The notes under the pieces are model-generated. The model was not told where the DNA came from, made no database searches, and saw only the letters and a list, made by a program, of their open reading frames with translations. Of a stretch of DNA of 8,019 bases, positions 1 to 6,690 are shown piece by piece; the first letter of the stretch is position 1, and every line of letters starts with the position of its first letter. Source of the stretch: Burkholderiales bacterium (GTDB lineage: Bacteria; Pseudomonadota; Gammaproteobacteria; Burkholderiales; Burkholderiaceae); NCBI GenBank assembly GCA_947372535.1, contig CANBUA010000229.1, positions 1 through 8,019 of the forward strand, read 5' to 3'. The position numbers were made by a program, and so were the translations under genes.

Positions 1-22
1 GAAGTGGTTTATTAACTTTCCA

Positions 23-39
23 GCGCCAGCTATTGGCGC
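23..39 (+). repeat. Short hairpin just upstream of the pilM ribosome binding site
   Basis: GCGCCA (23-28) and TGGCGC (34-39) form a perfect 6-bp inverted repeat around the 5-base loop GCTAT. The repeat ends 2 bases before the GGAGG that I take as the pilM Shine-Dalgarno sequence. In the mRNA it would be a stem next to the ribosome binding site; as DNA it could be an operator. Its function is unknown, and a 6-bp stem in GC-rich DNA can arise by chance. The first 22 bases hold no promoter I can defend; TATTAA at 10-15 is a weak -10-like match whose -35 would lie outside the window. Confidence 0.35.
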
Positions 40-41
40 GT

Positions 42-46
42 GGAGG
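42..46 (+). promoter_or_regulatory. Shine-Dalgarno sequence of pilM
   Basis: GGAGG at 42-46 lies 5 bases before the GTG at 52. This supports GTG 52 as the start of pilM over the in-frame GTG at 40, which would put the GGAGG inside the coding region and leave no comparable purine-rich site in front of it. Confidence 0.65.
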
Positions 47-51
47 ACGGT

Positions 52-1131
52 GTGAGCTTTCTTGATACGCTCTTAGGCCGCAAGCATCCGCCCATGATCG
101 GACTGGACATCAGTTCGTCGAGCGTGAAGCTGGTCGAGCTCAGCCAGACGGTGTCTGGCGAATTCACGTTGGACAGATTTGCGTCCGAGCCCTTCGAGAA
201 GGGCTGGATTGTTGACGGCCAGATCGAAAAATTCGATGAGGTGGCCGAGGCTGTCCGCAAGGTGGTGATCAAGAGTGGCACCAGGACCAAGCACGTCGCC
301 ATGGCCATGCCGCCCTCGGCCGTGATCACCAAGAAGATCATGTTGCCGGCTGGCTTGCGCGAAGAAGAAATGGAACTTCAGGTCGAAGCCGAGGCCAATC
401 AGTACATTCCTTTTTCGCTGGATGAGGTGAGCCTGGACTTCTGCGTCGTGGGCCCGAGCCCGACCTCTGCCGGCGATGTGGAAGTGCTGATTGCCGCGTC
501 CCGCAAGGACCGCGTGCAGGACCGTCAGGGCCTGGCGGAAGCGGCCGGCCTCAAGCCGGCCATCCTCGACATCGAATCACATGCCTCCCGCTTGGCCATG
601 GGCCGCCTGATCGCGTCCCTGCCCGGTGAAGGCAAGGACGCCCTGGTGGCCTTGTTCGAGATCGGTGCCGAAACCACCAGCCTCAAGGTGCTGCGCGACG
701 ACGAGTTGCTCTACGATCGCGACCAGGCCTTCGGTGGCGCACAGCTGACCCAGCTGATCTCCCGCCAGTACGGCTTCTCGTTCGAGGAAGCCGAATTGAA
801 GAAGCTCAGCGGCGACCTGCCGGAAGATTTCCAGAACACCATCCTGTCGCCCTTTGTTGACAGCCTGTCGCAAGAGATCGGCCGCGCGCTGCAGTACTTC
901 TTCACCAGCACACCGCACCACAAGGTGCACTACGTGATGATGGCGGGTGGCACGGCCACGCTGCCAGGTCTCAAGGACCGCGTCACGGACCTCACCGGCT
1001 TTGCCTCGATGATCGTCAACCCCTTCGAAGGCATGAAGCTGGGCACCGCCGTGCGCGAAAGCAAGCTGCGCCGAGAGGCCCCGTCTTACCTGACGGCCTG
1101 CGGCCTGGCGATGCGGAGGTTCCTCGCATGA
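52..1131 (+). CDS. pilM: Type IV pilus assembly protein PilM, actin-like ATPase
   Basis: PilM is a cytoplasmic FtsA/actin-fold protein that binds ATP and the N-terminal tail of PilN, tying the inner-membrane PilNO complex to the pilus motor side. From GTG 52 the product has 359 residues, close to the usual family length. Visible features are a phosphate-1 segment GLDISSSSVKLVEL (17-30), the conserved stretch EAEANQYIPF (112-121), a phosphate-2-like segment EIGAETTSL (203-211) and an adenosine-site segment AGGTATLPG (298-306). There is no signal peptide or membrane helix, as expected. The first residue of the phosphate-2 segment, often Asp in this superfamily, is Glu203. The gene opens the pilMNOPQ operon, and its TGA overlaps the pilN ATG (ATGA). 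An in-frame GTG at 40 would add four residues but is less likely because the GGAGG at 42-46 serves GTG 52. The identification is secure. Confidence 0.95.
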   Translation: MSFLDTLLGRKHPPMIGLDISSSSVKLVELSQTVSGEFTLDRFASEPFEKGWIVDGQIEKFDEVAEAVRKVVIKSGTRTKHVAMAMPPSAVITKKIMLPAGLREEEMELQVEAEANQYIPFSLDEVSLDFCVVGPSPTSAGDVEVLIAASRKDRVQDRQGLAEAAGLKPAILDIESHASRLAMGRLIASLPGEGKDALVALFEIGAETTSLKVLRDDELLYDRDQAFGGAQLTQLISRQYGFSFEEAELKKLSGDLPEDFQNTILSPFVDSLSQEIGRALQYFFTSTPHHKVHYVMMAGGTATLPGLKDRVTDLTGFASMIVNPFEGMKLGTAVRESKLRREAPSYLTACGLAMRRFLA

Positions 1132-1778
1132 TCCTCATCAACCTCCTCCCTCACCGCGAAGAAAAACGCAAGCTGCGCAAGCAGGCGTTCTTCGTCGGCC
1201 TGGGCCTGTCGGCCGTGGCCGGTGCCGTGGTCGTGGCGCTGTGGTACGGCGTGCAGATGCGCATGATCAGCACCCAGCAGGGGCGTAACGATCAGCTGCA
1301 GGCCGCCATCCACAAGCTCGATGACGAGATCAAGGACGTGTCGGCCCTGAAGGCGGAAATCGATTCGCTCAAGGCCCGTCAGCGCGCCGTGGAAAACCTG
1401 CAGACGGACCGCAACATGCCCGTCTACCTGCTCAACGAGCTGGTGGCTCAGACGCCTGAAGGCATCTACCTCAGCTCCATTCGCCAGAATGGGCAGCAGG
1501 TGATGGTCACGGGCTCCGCGCAGACCAACGAACGCGTGTCCGAGTTCCTGCGCAACACCAACGCCAAGTCGACCTGGCTGGAACGCCCCGAGCTGGTCGA
1601 AATCAAGGCCGCCGGCCAGAGCAACAACAAGACGACACGCGACACCAAGCGAGTCTTCGATTTCTCCATGCGTCTGAGCCTCAAGCGGCCTGGCGATGTG
1701 GCCGCGCCTGGCGCAGCCGCTTCGGCCGTGGCGGCTGGGGCTTCCGGTGCGGCAGCGGCTGCGGCCAAGGGGAAGTGA
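1128..1778 (+). CDS. pilN: Type IV pilus inner-membrane assembly protein PilN
   Basis: PilN is a bitopic inner-membrane protein. Its short cytoplasmic N-terminus docks into PilM, and its periplasmic part pairs with PilO to form the alignment complex under the secretin. The 216-residue product begins MILINLLPHREEKR, which contains the hallmark INLLPHR PilM-binding motif at 4-10. A hydrophobic helix spans about 20-42, followed by a charged heptad-like coiled coil at about 45-95 and a ferredoxin-like periplasmic domain to about 188. Residues 190-216 are a low-complexity tail of mostly Ala, Gly and Ser ending KGK, and look like a lineage-specific extension. The start is fixed by GGAGGT at 1115-1120, 7 bases before the ATG, and by the ATGA overlap with pilM, which suggests translational coupling. 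The final codons also carry the pilO ribosome binding site. Confidence 0.95.
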   Translation: MILINLLPHREEKRKLRKQAFFVGLGLSAVAGAVVVALWYGVQMRMISTQQGRNDQLQAAIHKLDDEIKDVSALKAEIDSLKARQRAVENLQTDRNMPVYLLNELVAQTPEGIYLSSIRQNGQQVMVTGSAQTNERVSEFLRNTNAKSTWLERPELVEIKAAGQSNNKTTRDTKRVFDFSMRLSLKRPGDVAAPGAAASAVAAGASGAAAAAAKGK

Positions 1779-1781
1779 CAC

Positions 1782-2483
1782 ATGGCCACCAACAGTTCTT
1801 TCAACGTCGATGTGAATTCCTGGCTGCAGGACGCGCAAGCCCAGTTCAGCGGGCTCAACCCCAACGAGCCGGGTCAGTGGCCCGTGCTGCCCAAGGTGGC
1901 GTCTTTTGTGGCGGCCCTCGTGGCGGTGGTGGTCTTGGGCTGGTTCGGCTTGCTGTCGTCGCAGGCCGACGAGTTGCAGGCCGAGCGTGACCGCGAGCCC
2001 CGCCTCAAGGACGAATACCGCGGCAAGGTGGCTCAGGCCGTCAACCTGGGCGAGCTGCGCAAGCAGCGCATCCAGGTCGAGGAATACGTGAAGCAGCTGG
2101 AAAAGCAACTCCCTGGCAAGGCCGAGATGGACGCGCTGCTGTCCGACATCAACCAGGCGGGTCTGGGCCGTGGCCTGGATTTCGAGCTGTTCCGTCCGGG
2201 GCAGGTGGTGGTCAAGGACTATTACGCCGAGCTGCCGATTTCCATCAAGGTGTCCGGTCGCTACCACGACATCGGTGCCTTCACGGCCGACATCGCCAAC
2301 CTGTCGCGGATCGTGACCCTGCACAACCTCACCATCACGCCGGGCAACAGCAAGGACGCCAGCAGTGGCAACCTGTCGATGGAAGCCACGGCGCGCACCT
2401 ACCGGTACCTGGATCAGGCAGAACTGGACGCCATGCGCGTCGAGCGCGCCAAGGGCAAGGCCAAGAAGGGAGGCCAGTCATGA
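1782..2483 (+). CDS. pilO: Type IV pilus inner-membrane assembly protein PilO
   Basis: PilO is the partner of PilN in the inner-membrane alignment complex. It has one membrane helix, a periplasmic coiled coil and a ferredoxin-like domain that binds PilP. The product has 233 residues. A cytoplasmic N-terminal segment of about 38 residues (with GLNPNEPGQWP at 24-34) precedes a membrane helix at about 39-58. A strongly charged coiled coil covers about 60-108, then come the conserved QLPGKAEM (109-116) and the domain segment DIANLSRIVTLHN (170-182). The tail is Lys/Gly-rich (GKAKKGGQS). The ATG at 1782 follows the pilN stop after 3 bases and is preceded by AGGGGA (1768-1773, 8-base spacing). The gene overlaps pilP by ATGA. 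Context and sequence make the call secure. Confidence 0.94.
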   Translation: MATNSSFNVDVNSWLQDAQAQFSGLNPNEPGQWPVLPKVASFVAALVAVVVLGWFGLLSSQADELQAERDREPRLKDEYRGKVAQAVNLGELRKQRIQVEEYVKQLEKQLPGKAEMDALLSDINQAGLGRGLDFELFRPGQVVVKDYYAELPISIKVSGRYHDIGAFTADIANLSRIVTLHNLTITPGNSKDASSGNLSMEATARTYRYLDQAELDAMRVERAKGKAKKGGQS

Positions 2484-3019
2484 TGCGCCGTCTTCCCCTC
2501 ACATTGAGCGCCCTGGGCCTGGTGCTGTTGTCGCTGACGGCCTGTTCCGGCAGCGATGAAGAGCTGCAGGCCTGGATGGAGCAGCAGCGCCACGAGGTGC
2601 AACCCAGCATCAAGCCGCTGTCGCCGCCCCAGAAGTTCAACCCGCAGGCCTATGCCGGCATGGAGGGTGTCGAGCCCTTCAGCACGGCGAAGTTCACCGG
2701 CGTGCTCAAGCAGGAGGCGCGTCAGCCGAACTCTGCGGTGTCTGCCGAGCTGAACCGCCGCAAGGAGCCACTCGAGGCCTTCCCCCTGGACAGCATGACC
2801 ATGGTGGGCAGCGTCAGCCGCAAGGGCGTGCCGTATGCGCTGCTCAAGGTGGACAACCTGCTGTATCAGGTCAAGGCGGGTGAGTACCTGGGACAGAACT
2901 ACGGGAAGATCACCAAGATCTCCGAAACGGAAATCACTTTGAGAGAGATCGTGCAGGACGCCGCCGGCGAATGGATCGAGCGACCGACCACCCTGCAGCT
3001 GCAGGAGAGCGGGCGATGA
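2480..3019 (+). CDS. pilP: Type IV pilus lipoprotein PilP
   Basis: PilP is a periplasmic lipoprotein that links the PilN/PilO inner-membrane complex to the N-terminal domains of the secretin PilQ. The 179-residue product begins with a basic MMRR and a hydrophobic stretch ending in a lipobox LTAC (19-22), so Cys22 is the predicted lipidation site. A disordered segment follows, with ELQAWMEQQR shortly after the cysteine and a Pro/Phe-containing linker. A compact beta-rich domain covers about 103-175 (MTMVGSVSRKG onward), typical of PilP. Two adjacent ATGs (2480 and 2483) are possible; ATG 2480 sits 6 bases after AAGGGAGG (2466-2473) and overlaps the pilO stop. The downstream end overlaps pilQ by ATGA. 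Residue +2 after the lipid Cys is Ser, not Asp. Confidence 0.93.
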   Translation: MMRRLPLTLSALGLVLLSLTACSGSDEELQAWMEQQRHEVQPSIKPLSPPQKFNPQAYAGMEGVEPFSTAKFTGVLKQEARQPNSAVSAELNRRKEPLEAFPLDSMTMVGSVSRKGVPYALLKVDNLLYQVKAGEYLGQNYGKITKISETEITLREIVQDAAGEWIERPTTLQLQESGR

Positions 3020-5184
3020 GAAGGAATCTGGACATGAAGAACGTGAACGTGTGGCGCCTGGCTCTGGCTGGGCTGACCCTGGCCTCGGCGACCTCCTTGA
3101 GCTGGGCGGCGGCGGTGGTGCAGGCCATCACCAGTTCGCAGCAAGGCGGCTCGGATGTTGTCCGTGTGGAGCTGTCGGAGCCCTTGAGCGTCTTGCCTCC
3201 GGGTTTCGTGGTGCAGGCGCCGCCTCGCATCGCGATTGACCTGGCCGGTGTGACCAGTGGCATGACCAAAAGCGTGGTCGACATCAACCAGGGCAATGTG
3301 CGCACGGTCAACGTGGCCCAGGCTGGTGACCGCACCCGCCTGGTGCTGAACCTGCGCCAGGCCACCACTTACCATGCTCAGCTGCAAGGCAAGACCCTTC
3401 TGCTGGTGCTGGACCCGGCTGTGGCGCAGGCCCCTGCGCCGGCGCCGACCAGCAAGCCGGCGGCCTCCGGGGCGGCGCCCGAGACCACGGTGCGTTTTGC
3501 TGAAAATCAGAACGCTGCACCGCTGGCCCTGAAGGACATCGACTTCCGTCGTGGCCAGGATGGTGCTGGCCGGGTCGTGGTCGAGCTGCCCAACAACCAG
3601 GTGGGTGTGGACATCCGTCAGCAAGGCCAGAGCCTGGTGGTGGAGTTCGTTCGCGCAACCTTGCCTGAACGCCTGCGTCGCCGTTTCGACGTGACCGATT
3701 TCGGCACGCCCGTGCAATCGATGTCGGCCACCCAGTCGGGTGAGCGCGTCAAGCTGACGGTCGAGCCGCGTGGCGACTGGGAGCATTCGGCCTACCAGAG
3801 CGACAACCAGTTTGTGCTGGAAGTGCGCCCCCGCAAGGTGGACCCCAACAAGCTGACCCAGGGCCCGGGCTACTCGGGTGAGAAGCTGTCGCTGAACTTC
3901 CAGAACATCGAAGTGCGCGCGCTGCTGCAGGTGATTGCCGACTTCACCAACTTCAACGTGGTGACCAGCGACACCGTCAATGGCAGCGTGACTCTGCGCC
4001 TGAAAGACGTGCCCTGGGATCAGGCTCTGGACATCATCCTGCAGGCCAAGGGCCTGGGCGTGCGCAAGTCCGGCAACGTGCTGTGGATCGCACCCAAGGA
4101 CGAGATCAACGCCAAGGAAAAAATCGATCTGGAAGCCAAGGCCCAGGTTGCGGCGCTGGAGCCGCTGCGCACCCAGGCCTTCCAGCTCAACTACACGAAG
4201 TCGGAAGAAGTGGCCAAGGGGCTGATCGGCAAGAGCGCAGGCGGCGCGGGCGGCAATGCCAGCCGCATCCTGTCGCCGCGTGGCAGCGTGATCTCGGAGT
4301 CGCGCACCAACCAGCTCTTCGTCAATGACATCCCGTCCAAGCTCGAAGAGATCCAGCAGCTGATCACCAAGATCGACATTCCGGTGCGCCAGGTGCTGAT
4401 CGAGGCGCGCATCGTCGAGGCCGATGACTCCTTTGGCCGCACCCTGGGTGCGCGTCTGGGCGCGTCGAACAAGACGGCCGTGGCCGATTCCGGCAAGCTG
4501 AACCTGGGTGTGTCGGGCAGCTACTCAGGTGTCGTGGCCGAGTCCGCCCAGAACTTGAGTGGCTCAGCCGCCAGCGTGGCCAACAGCTACTTCGTGCAGC
4601 TGCCGGCCAGTGCCATCAACGGCTACAACCCGGCGTCCATGGGCATCTCGCTGTTCACGTCCACCGTGAACCACGCCCTGAACCTGGAGCTGTCTGCCCT
4701 GGAAGCCGATGGCAAGGGCAAGATCGTGTCCAGCCCGCGTGTGATCACGGCCGACCAGGTCAAGGCACTGATCGAGCAAGGCACCGAGCTGCCGTATCAA
4801 ACGGCCACCTCCAGCGGCGCCACGGCGATATCCTTCCGCAAGGCCAACCTGAAGCTGGAAGTGACGCCGCAGATCACGCCCGAGGGCAGCATCATCCTGG
4901 ACGTGGATGTGAACAAGGACAGCGTGGGCCAGGTGACCAATGCCGGTTACGCCATCGACACCAAGCACGTGCAGACGCAGGTGCTGGTCGAGAACGGCGG
5001 CACCGTGGTGATCGGTGGCATCTTCCAGCAACAGGAAAACGAAACCACCCAGAAGGTGCCTTTCCTGGGCGACATCCCGGTGCTGGGTTACCTGTTCAAG
5101 AACAACATCCGCAACTCCAAGCGCTCCGAGCTGCTGATCTTCCTGACCCCCAAGGTGGTCTCCGAGAAGGCCGCCCTGCGCTGA
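3016..5184 (+). CDS. pilQ: Type IV pilus secretin PilQ
   Basis: PilQ is the outer-membrane secretin, a multimeric gated channel through which the pilus fibre leaves the cell. From ATG 3016 it has 722 residues. Features in order: a signal peptide at about 1-33 (basic N-terminus, hydrophobic LALAGLTLASAT, Ala-rich cleavage region); two AMIN-type peptidoglycan-binding domains at about 34-134 and 170-272, joined by an Ala/Pro linker (136-155); an STN/N0 domain at about 288-360 (LNFQNIEVRALLQVIADFT); an N1/KH-like domain at about 384-455; and the secretin barrel domain to the end, with the signature VPFLGDIPVLGYLFK at 681-695. ATG 3016 overlaps the pilP stop (ATGA) and has AGGAG at 3003-3007. ATG 3034 is a credible alternative, with AAGGA at 3021-3025 and a shorter signal peptide. 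An upstream in-frame ATG at 2971 would overlap pilP by 49 bases and spoil the signal peptide, so I reject it. Confidence 0.95.
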   Translation: MRRNLDMKNVNVWRLALAGLTLASATSLSWAAAVVQAITSSQQGGSDVVRVELSEPLSVLPPGFVVQAPPRIAIDLAGVTSGMTKSVVDINQGNVRTVNVAQAGDRTRLVLNLRQATTYHAQLQGKTLLLVLDPAVAQAPAPAPTSKPAASGAAPETTVRFAENQNAAPLALKDIDFRRGQDGAGRVVVELPNNQVGVDIRQQGQSLVVEFVRATLPERLRRRFDVTDFGTPVQSMSATQSGERVKLTVEPRGDWEHSAYQSDNQFVLEVRPRKVDPNKLTQGPGYSGEKLSLNFQNIEVRALLQVIADFTNFNVVTSDTVNGSVTLRLKDVPWDQALDIILQAKGLGVRKSGNVLWIAPKDEINAKEKIDLEAKAQVAALEPLRTQAFQLNYTKSEEVAKGLIGKSAGGAGGNASRILSPRGSVISESRTNQLFVNDIPSKLEEIQQLITKIDIPVRQVLIEARIVEADDSFGRTLGARLGASNKTAVADSGKLNLGVSGSYSGVVAESAQNLSGSAASVANSYFVQLPASAINGYNPASMGISLFTSTVNHALNLELSALEADGKGKIVSSPRVITADQVKALIEQGTELPYQTATSSGATAISFRKANLKLEVTPQITPEGSIILDVDVNKDSVGQVTNAGYAIDTKHVQTQVLVENGGTVVIGGIFQQQENETTQKVPFLGDIPVLGYLFKNNIRNSKRSELLIFLTPKVVSEKAALR

Positions 5185-5200
5185 TCATGCGGGATCGATC

Positions 5201-5749
5201 TTGAGCCGGACCATCGCGCTGGTGGGTTTGCCGGGTGGCGGCAAATCCACCGTCGGGCGGCAGTTGGCCCGACGTTTGGGGTGGCCCTTTGTGGACAGCG
5301 ACACGGTGCTGGAAGAGCGGCTGGGCATGCCCATCCGCCAGTACTTCGATGCCCACGGTGAGGCCGCCTTCCGTGACCACGAAGAGGCGGTCATCGACGA
5401 GCTCAGCCGCGCCGGCGACTGCACCAAGGTGTTGGCCACCGGTGGCGGCGCCGTGTTGCGTGAGGCCAATCGCCAGCATCTCAAATCGCGCTGCACCGTG
5501 GTCTACCTGCGGTCGACGCCGGAAGAGTTGTTCCGGCGCCTGAAGCACGATACGCAACGGCCCCTGCTGCAGGTGGCCGACCCGCTGGCCAGGCTCAAAG
5601 AGCTGTATGGCCAGCGCCACACCTTGTACGAGGCCACGGCCCACTACAGCGTGGACACAGGGCGCCCGTCGGTGGCTTCCTTGGTCAACATGATCCTGAT
5701 GCAGCTGGAAATGGCTGGGCTGGTGAGTGTGCCGTCCAGGCCCAACTGA
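5201..5749 (+). CDS. aroK: Shikimate kinase (EC 2.7.1.71)
   Basis: This cytoplasmic enzyme phosphorylates shikimate to shikimate-3-phosphate with ATP, the fifth step of the chorismate pathway. The product has 182 residues, near the family norm. Visible are the Walker A loop GLPGGGKST (9-17), shikimate-binding Asp32 and Asp34 in FVDSD, Arg58 in AFRDHEE, the GGG motif at 81-83, the lid arginine Arg120 in QRPLL, and Arg139 in the adenine/substrate region. The numbering matches E. coli AroK at nearly every key position. The start is TTG 5201: no ATG or GTG in this frame lies between the pilQ stop and the Walker loop, and a weak GGGA (5191-5194) sits 6 bases upstream. It lies 16 bases after pilQ and is probably co-transcribed with it. 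The usual partner aroB does not follow; galU converges instead. Confidence 0.94.
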   Translation: MSRTIALVGLPGGGKSTVGRQLARRLGWPFVDSDTVLEERLGMPIRQYFDAHGEAAFRDHEEAVIDELSRAGDCTKVLATGGGAVLREANRQHLKSRCTVVYLRSTPEELFRRLKHDTQRPLLQVADPLARLKELYGQRHTLYEATAHYSVDTGRPSVASLVNMILMQLEMAGLVSVPSRPN

Positions 5750-5759
5750 ACAGGCCCGA

Positions 5760-6629
5760 TCAGTCCAGCTTGAGCCGGCGCAGGTAGTCGCGGAACCAGG
5801 CGCCCACCTGATGGTGGTTCAGGGCCAGTTCCACATTGGCCTCCAGGAAGCCTTCCTTGCTGCCGCAGTCATAGCGCTTGCCCTCGTAGCGGTAGGCATA
5901 GACCTTTTCCGTCTTGAGCAAGCCGGCAATGCCATCGGTCAGCTGGATCTCGTTGCCCACGCCTCGCGGTTGAACGCGGATCTGCTCGAACACCGAGGGC
6001 GACAGGATGTAGCGGCCGGCTACACCCAGGCGTGAGGGCGCCACTTCGGGCGCGGGCTTTTCAACGATGTGGGACACGTCCATGACGCGCTCGCTGACTT
6101 GCGTGCCGGCCACGATGCCATAGCGCCTGGTGTGCTCGGGCGCCACTTCCTGCACGGCCAGGATGGACGCCTGCAGTTCATCGAACTGCTTCACCATCTG
6201 CTGGAGGATGCCGGTCTCGCCCACCATCAGGTCATCGGCCAGCAGCACAGCAAAGGGCTCTCCGCGCACCAGGCGCTCGCCGCACAGCACGGCATGGCCC
6301 AGGCCCAGGCTCTTGGGCTGGCGCACGAACACGCATTCCATGTCGGCGGGCTTGATGGACTGGACCAGGCGGAGCAGCTCGGTCTTGCCTGCTTGCTCCA
6401 GCTCGTATTCCAGCTCGAAGGCGGTGTCGAAGTGGTCTTCGATGGGGCGCTTGTGGCGGCCGGTGACGAAGATCATTTCACGGATGCCCGCGTCGTAGGC
6501 CTCTTCAACTGCGTACTGGATCAGGGGCTTGTCCACCACCGGCAGCATCTCTTTAGGCTGCGCTTTGGTGGCGGGCAGGAAACGCGTGCCCAGGCCAGCG
6601 ACGGGAAAGATGGCCTTGGTGATGATCAT
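5760..6629 (-). CDS. galU: UTP-glucose-1-phosphate uridylyltransferase (EC 2.7.7.9)
   Basis: GalU makes UDP-glucose from UTP and glucose-1-phosphate, supplying lipopolysaccharide core, exopolysaccharide and other glycan pathways. The 289-residue product is full length. The N-terminal nucleotide-binding signature [18 protein letters not shown] (11-28) is intact, with Arg16 and Lys26 in the expected places. LADD at 130-133 is the metal/sugar-nucleotide region, YGIV lies at 170-173 and VEKP at 189-192. The fold is a single nucleotidyltransferase domain with no membrane segment. The ATG (complement of 6627-6629) has AGAGGA (complement of 6637-6642) 7 bases upstream, which fixes the start. It lies 130 bases downstream of valS on the same strand, so it may be read through from valS or have its own promoter; I see no clear -35/-10 pair. 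The 3' end faces aroK with 10 bases between the stop codons. Confidence 0.95.
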   Translation of the reverse strand: MIITKAIFPVAGLGTRFLPATKAQPKEMLPVVDKPLIQYAVEEAYDAGIREMIFVTGRHKRPIEDHFDTAFELEYELEQAGKTELLRLVQSIKPADMECVFVRQPKSLGLGHAVLCGERLVRGEPFAVLLADDLMVGETGILQQMVKQFDELQASILAVQEVAPEHTRRYGIVAGTQVSERVMDVSHIVEKPAPEVAPSRLGVAGRYILSPSVFEQIRVQPRGVGNEIQLTDGIAGLLKTEKVYAYRYEGKRYDCGSKEGFLEANVELALNHHQVGAWFRDYLRRLKLD

Positions 6630-6636
6630 GTTGTGT

Positions 6637-6642
6637 TCCTCT
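6637..6642 (-). promoter_or_regulatory. Shine-Dalgarno sequence of galU
   Basis: On the minus strand this reads AGAGGA, 7 bases before the galU ATG. It is the only good purine-rich site near that start and supports the chosen N-terminus [12 protein letters not shown]. Confidence 0.7.
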
Positions 6643-6690
6643 GCTCAGCGGGGATGGTGAACATCACAGACCGCCGCCATGGCCCGGAAT

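Noticed and set aside
1..39. sigma-70 promoter for the pil operon at the left edge
   Set aside because: Only a weak TATTAA is visible and the -35 region would be outside the window.
40..51. GTG 40 as the PilM start
   Set aside because: The strong GGAGG at 42-46 would lie within the coding region; its spacing fits GTG 52.
1086..2324. Long antisense open frame of 412 codons opposite pilN and pilO
   Set aside because: It covers genes whose proteins carry clear family motifs. Its own translation is rich in His, Gln, Arg, Gly and Leu, typical of a GC-rich shadow frame, with no domain I recognise.
2971..3015. Upstream ATG 2971 as the PilQ start
   Set aside because: It would overlap pilP by 49 bases and put a 15-residue acidic, Ala-rich segment before the signal peptide; ATG 3016 has a better ribosome site and a coupled overlap.
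2899..3786. Antisense open frame of 295 codons opposite pilP and pilQ
   Set aside because: Arg/His/Gln/Gly-rich composition without recognisable motifs, lying opposite well-supported coding sequence.
5200..5778. The 10-mer CTTGAGCCGG occurs at the aroK start (from 5200) and again near the galU end (about 5769)
   Set aside because: A short match in two different coding contexts with no flanking similarity; expected by chance in GC-rich DNA.
6657..6667. GTGA-ACA-TCAC palindrome upstream of galU as an operator
   Set aside because: Only 4-bp arms and no recognisable regulator consensus; too weak to call.
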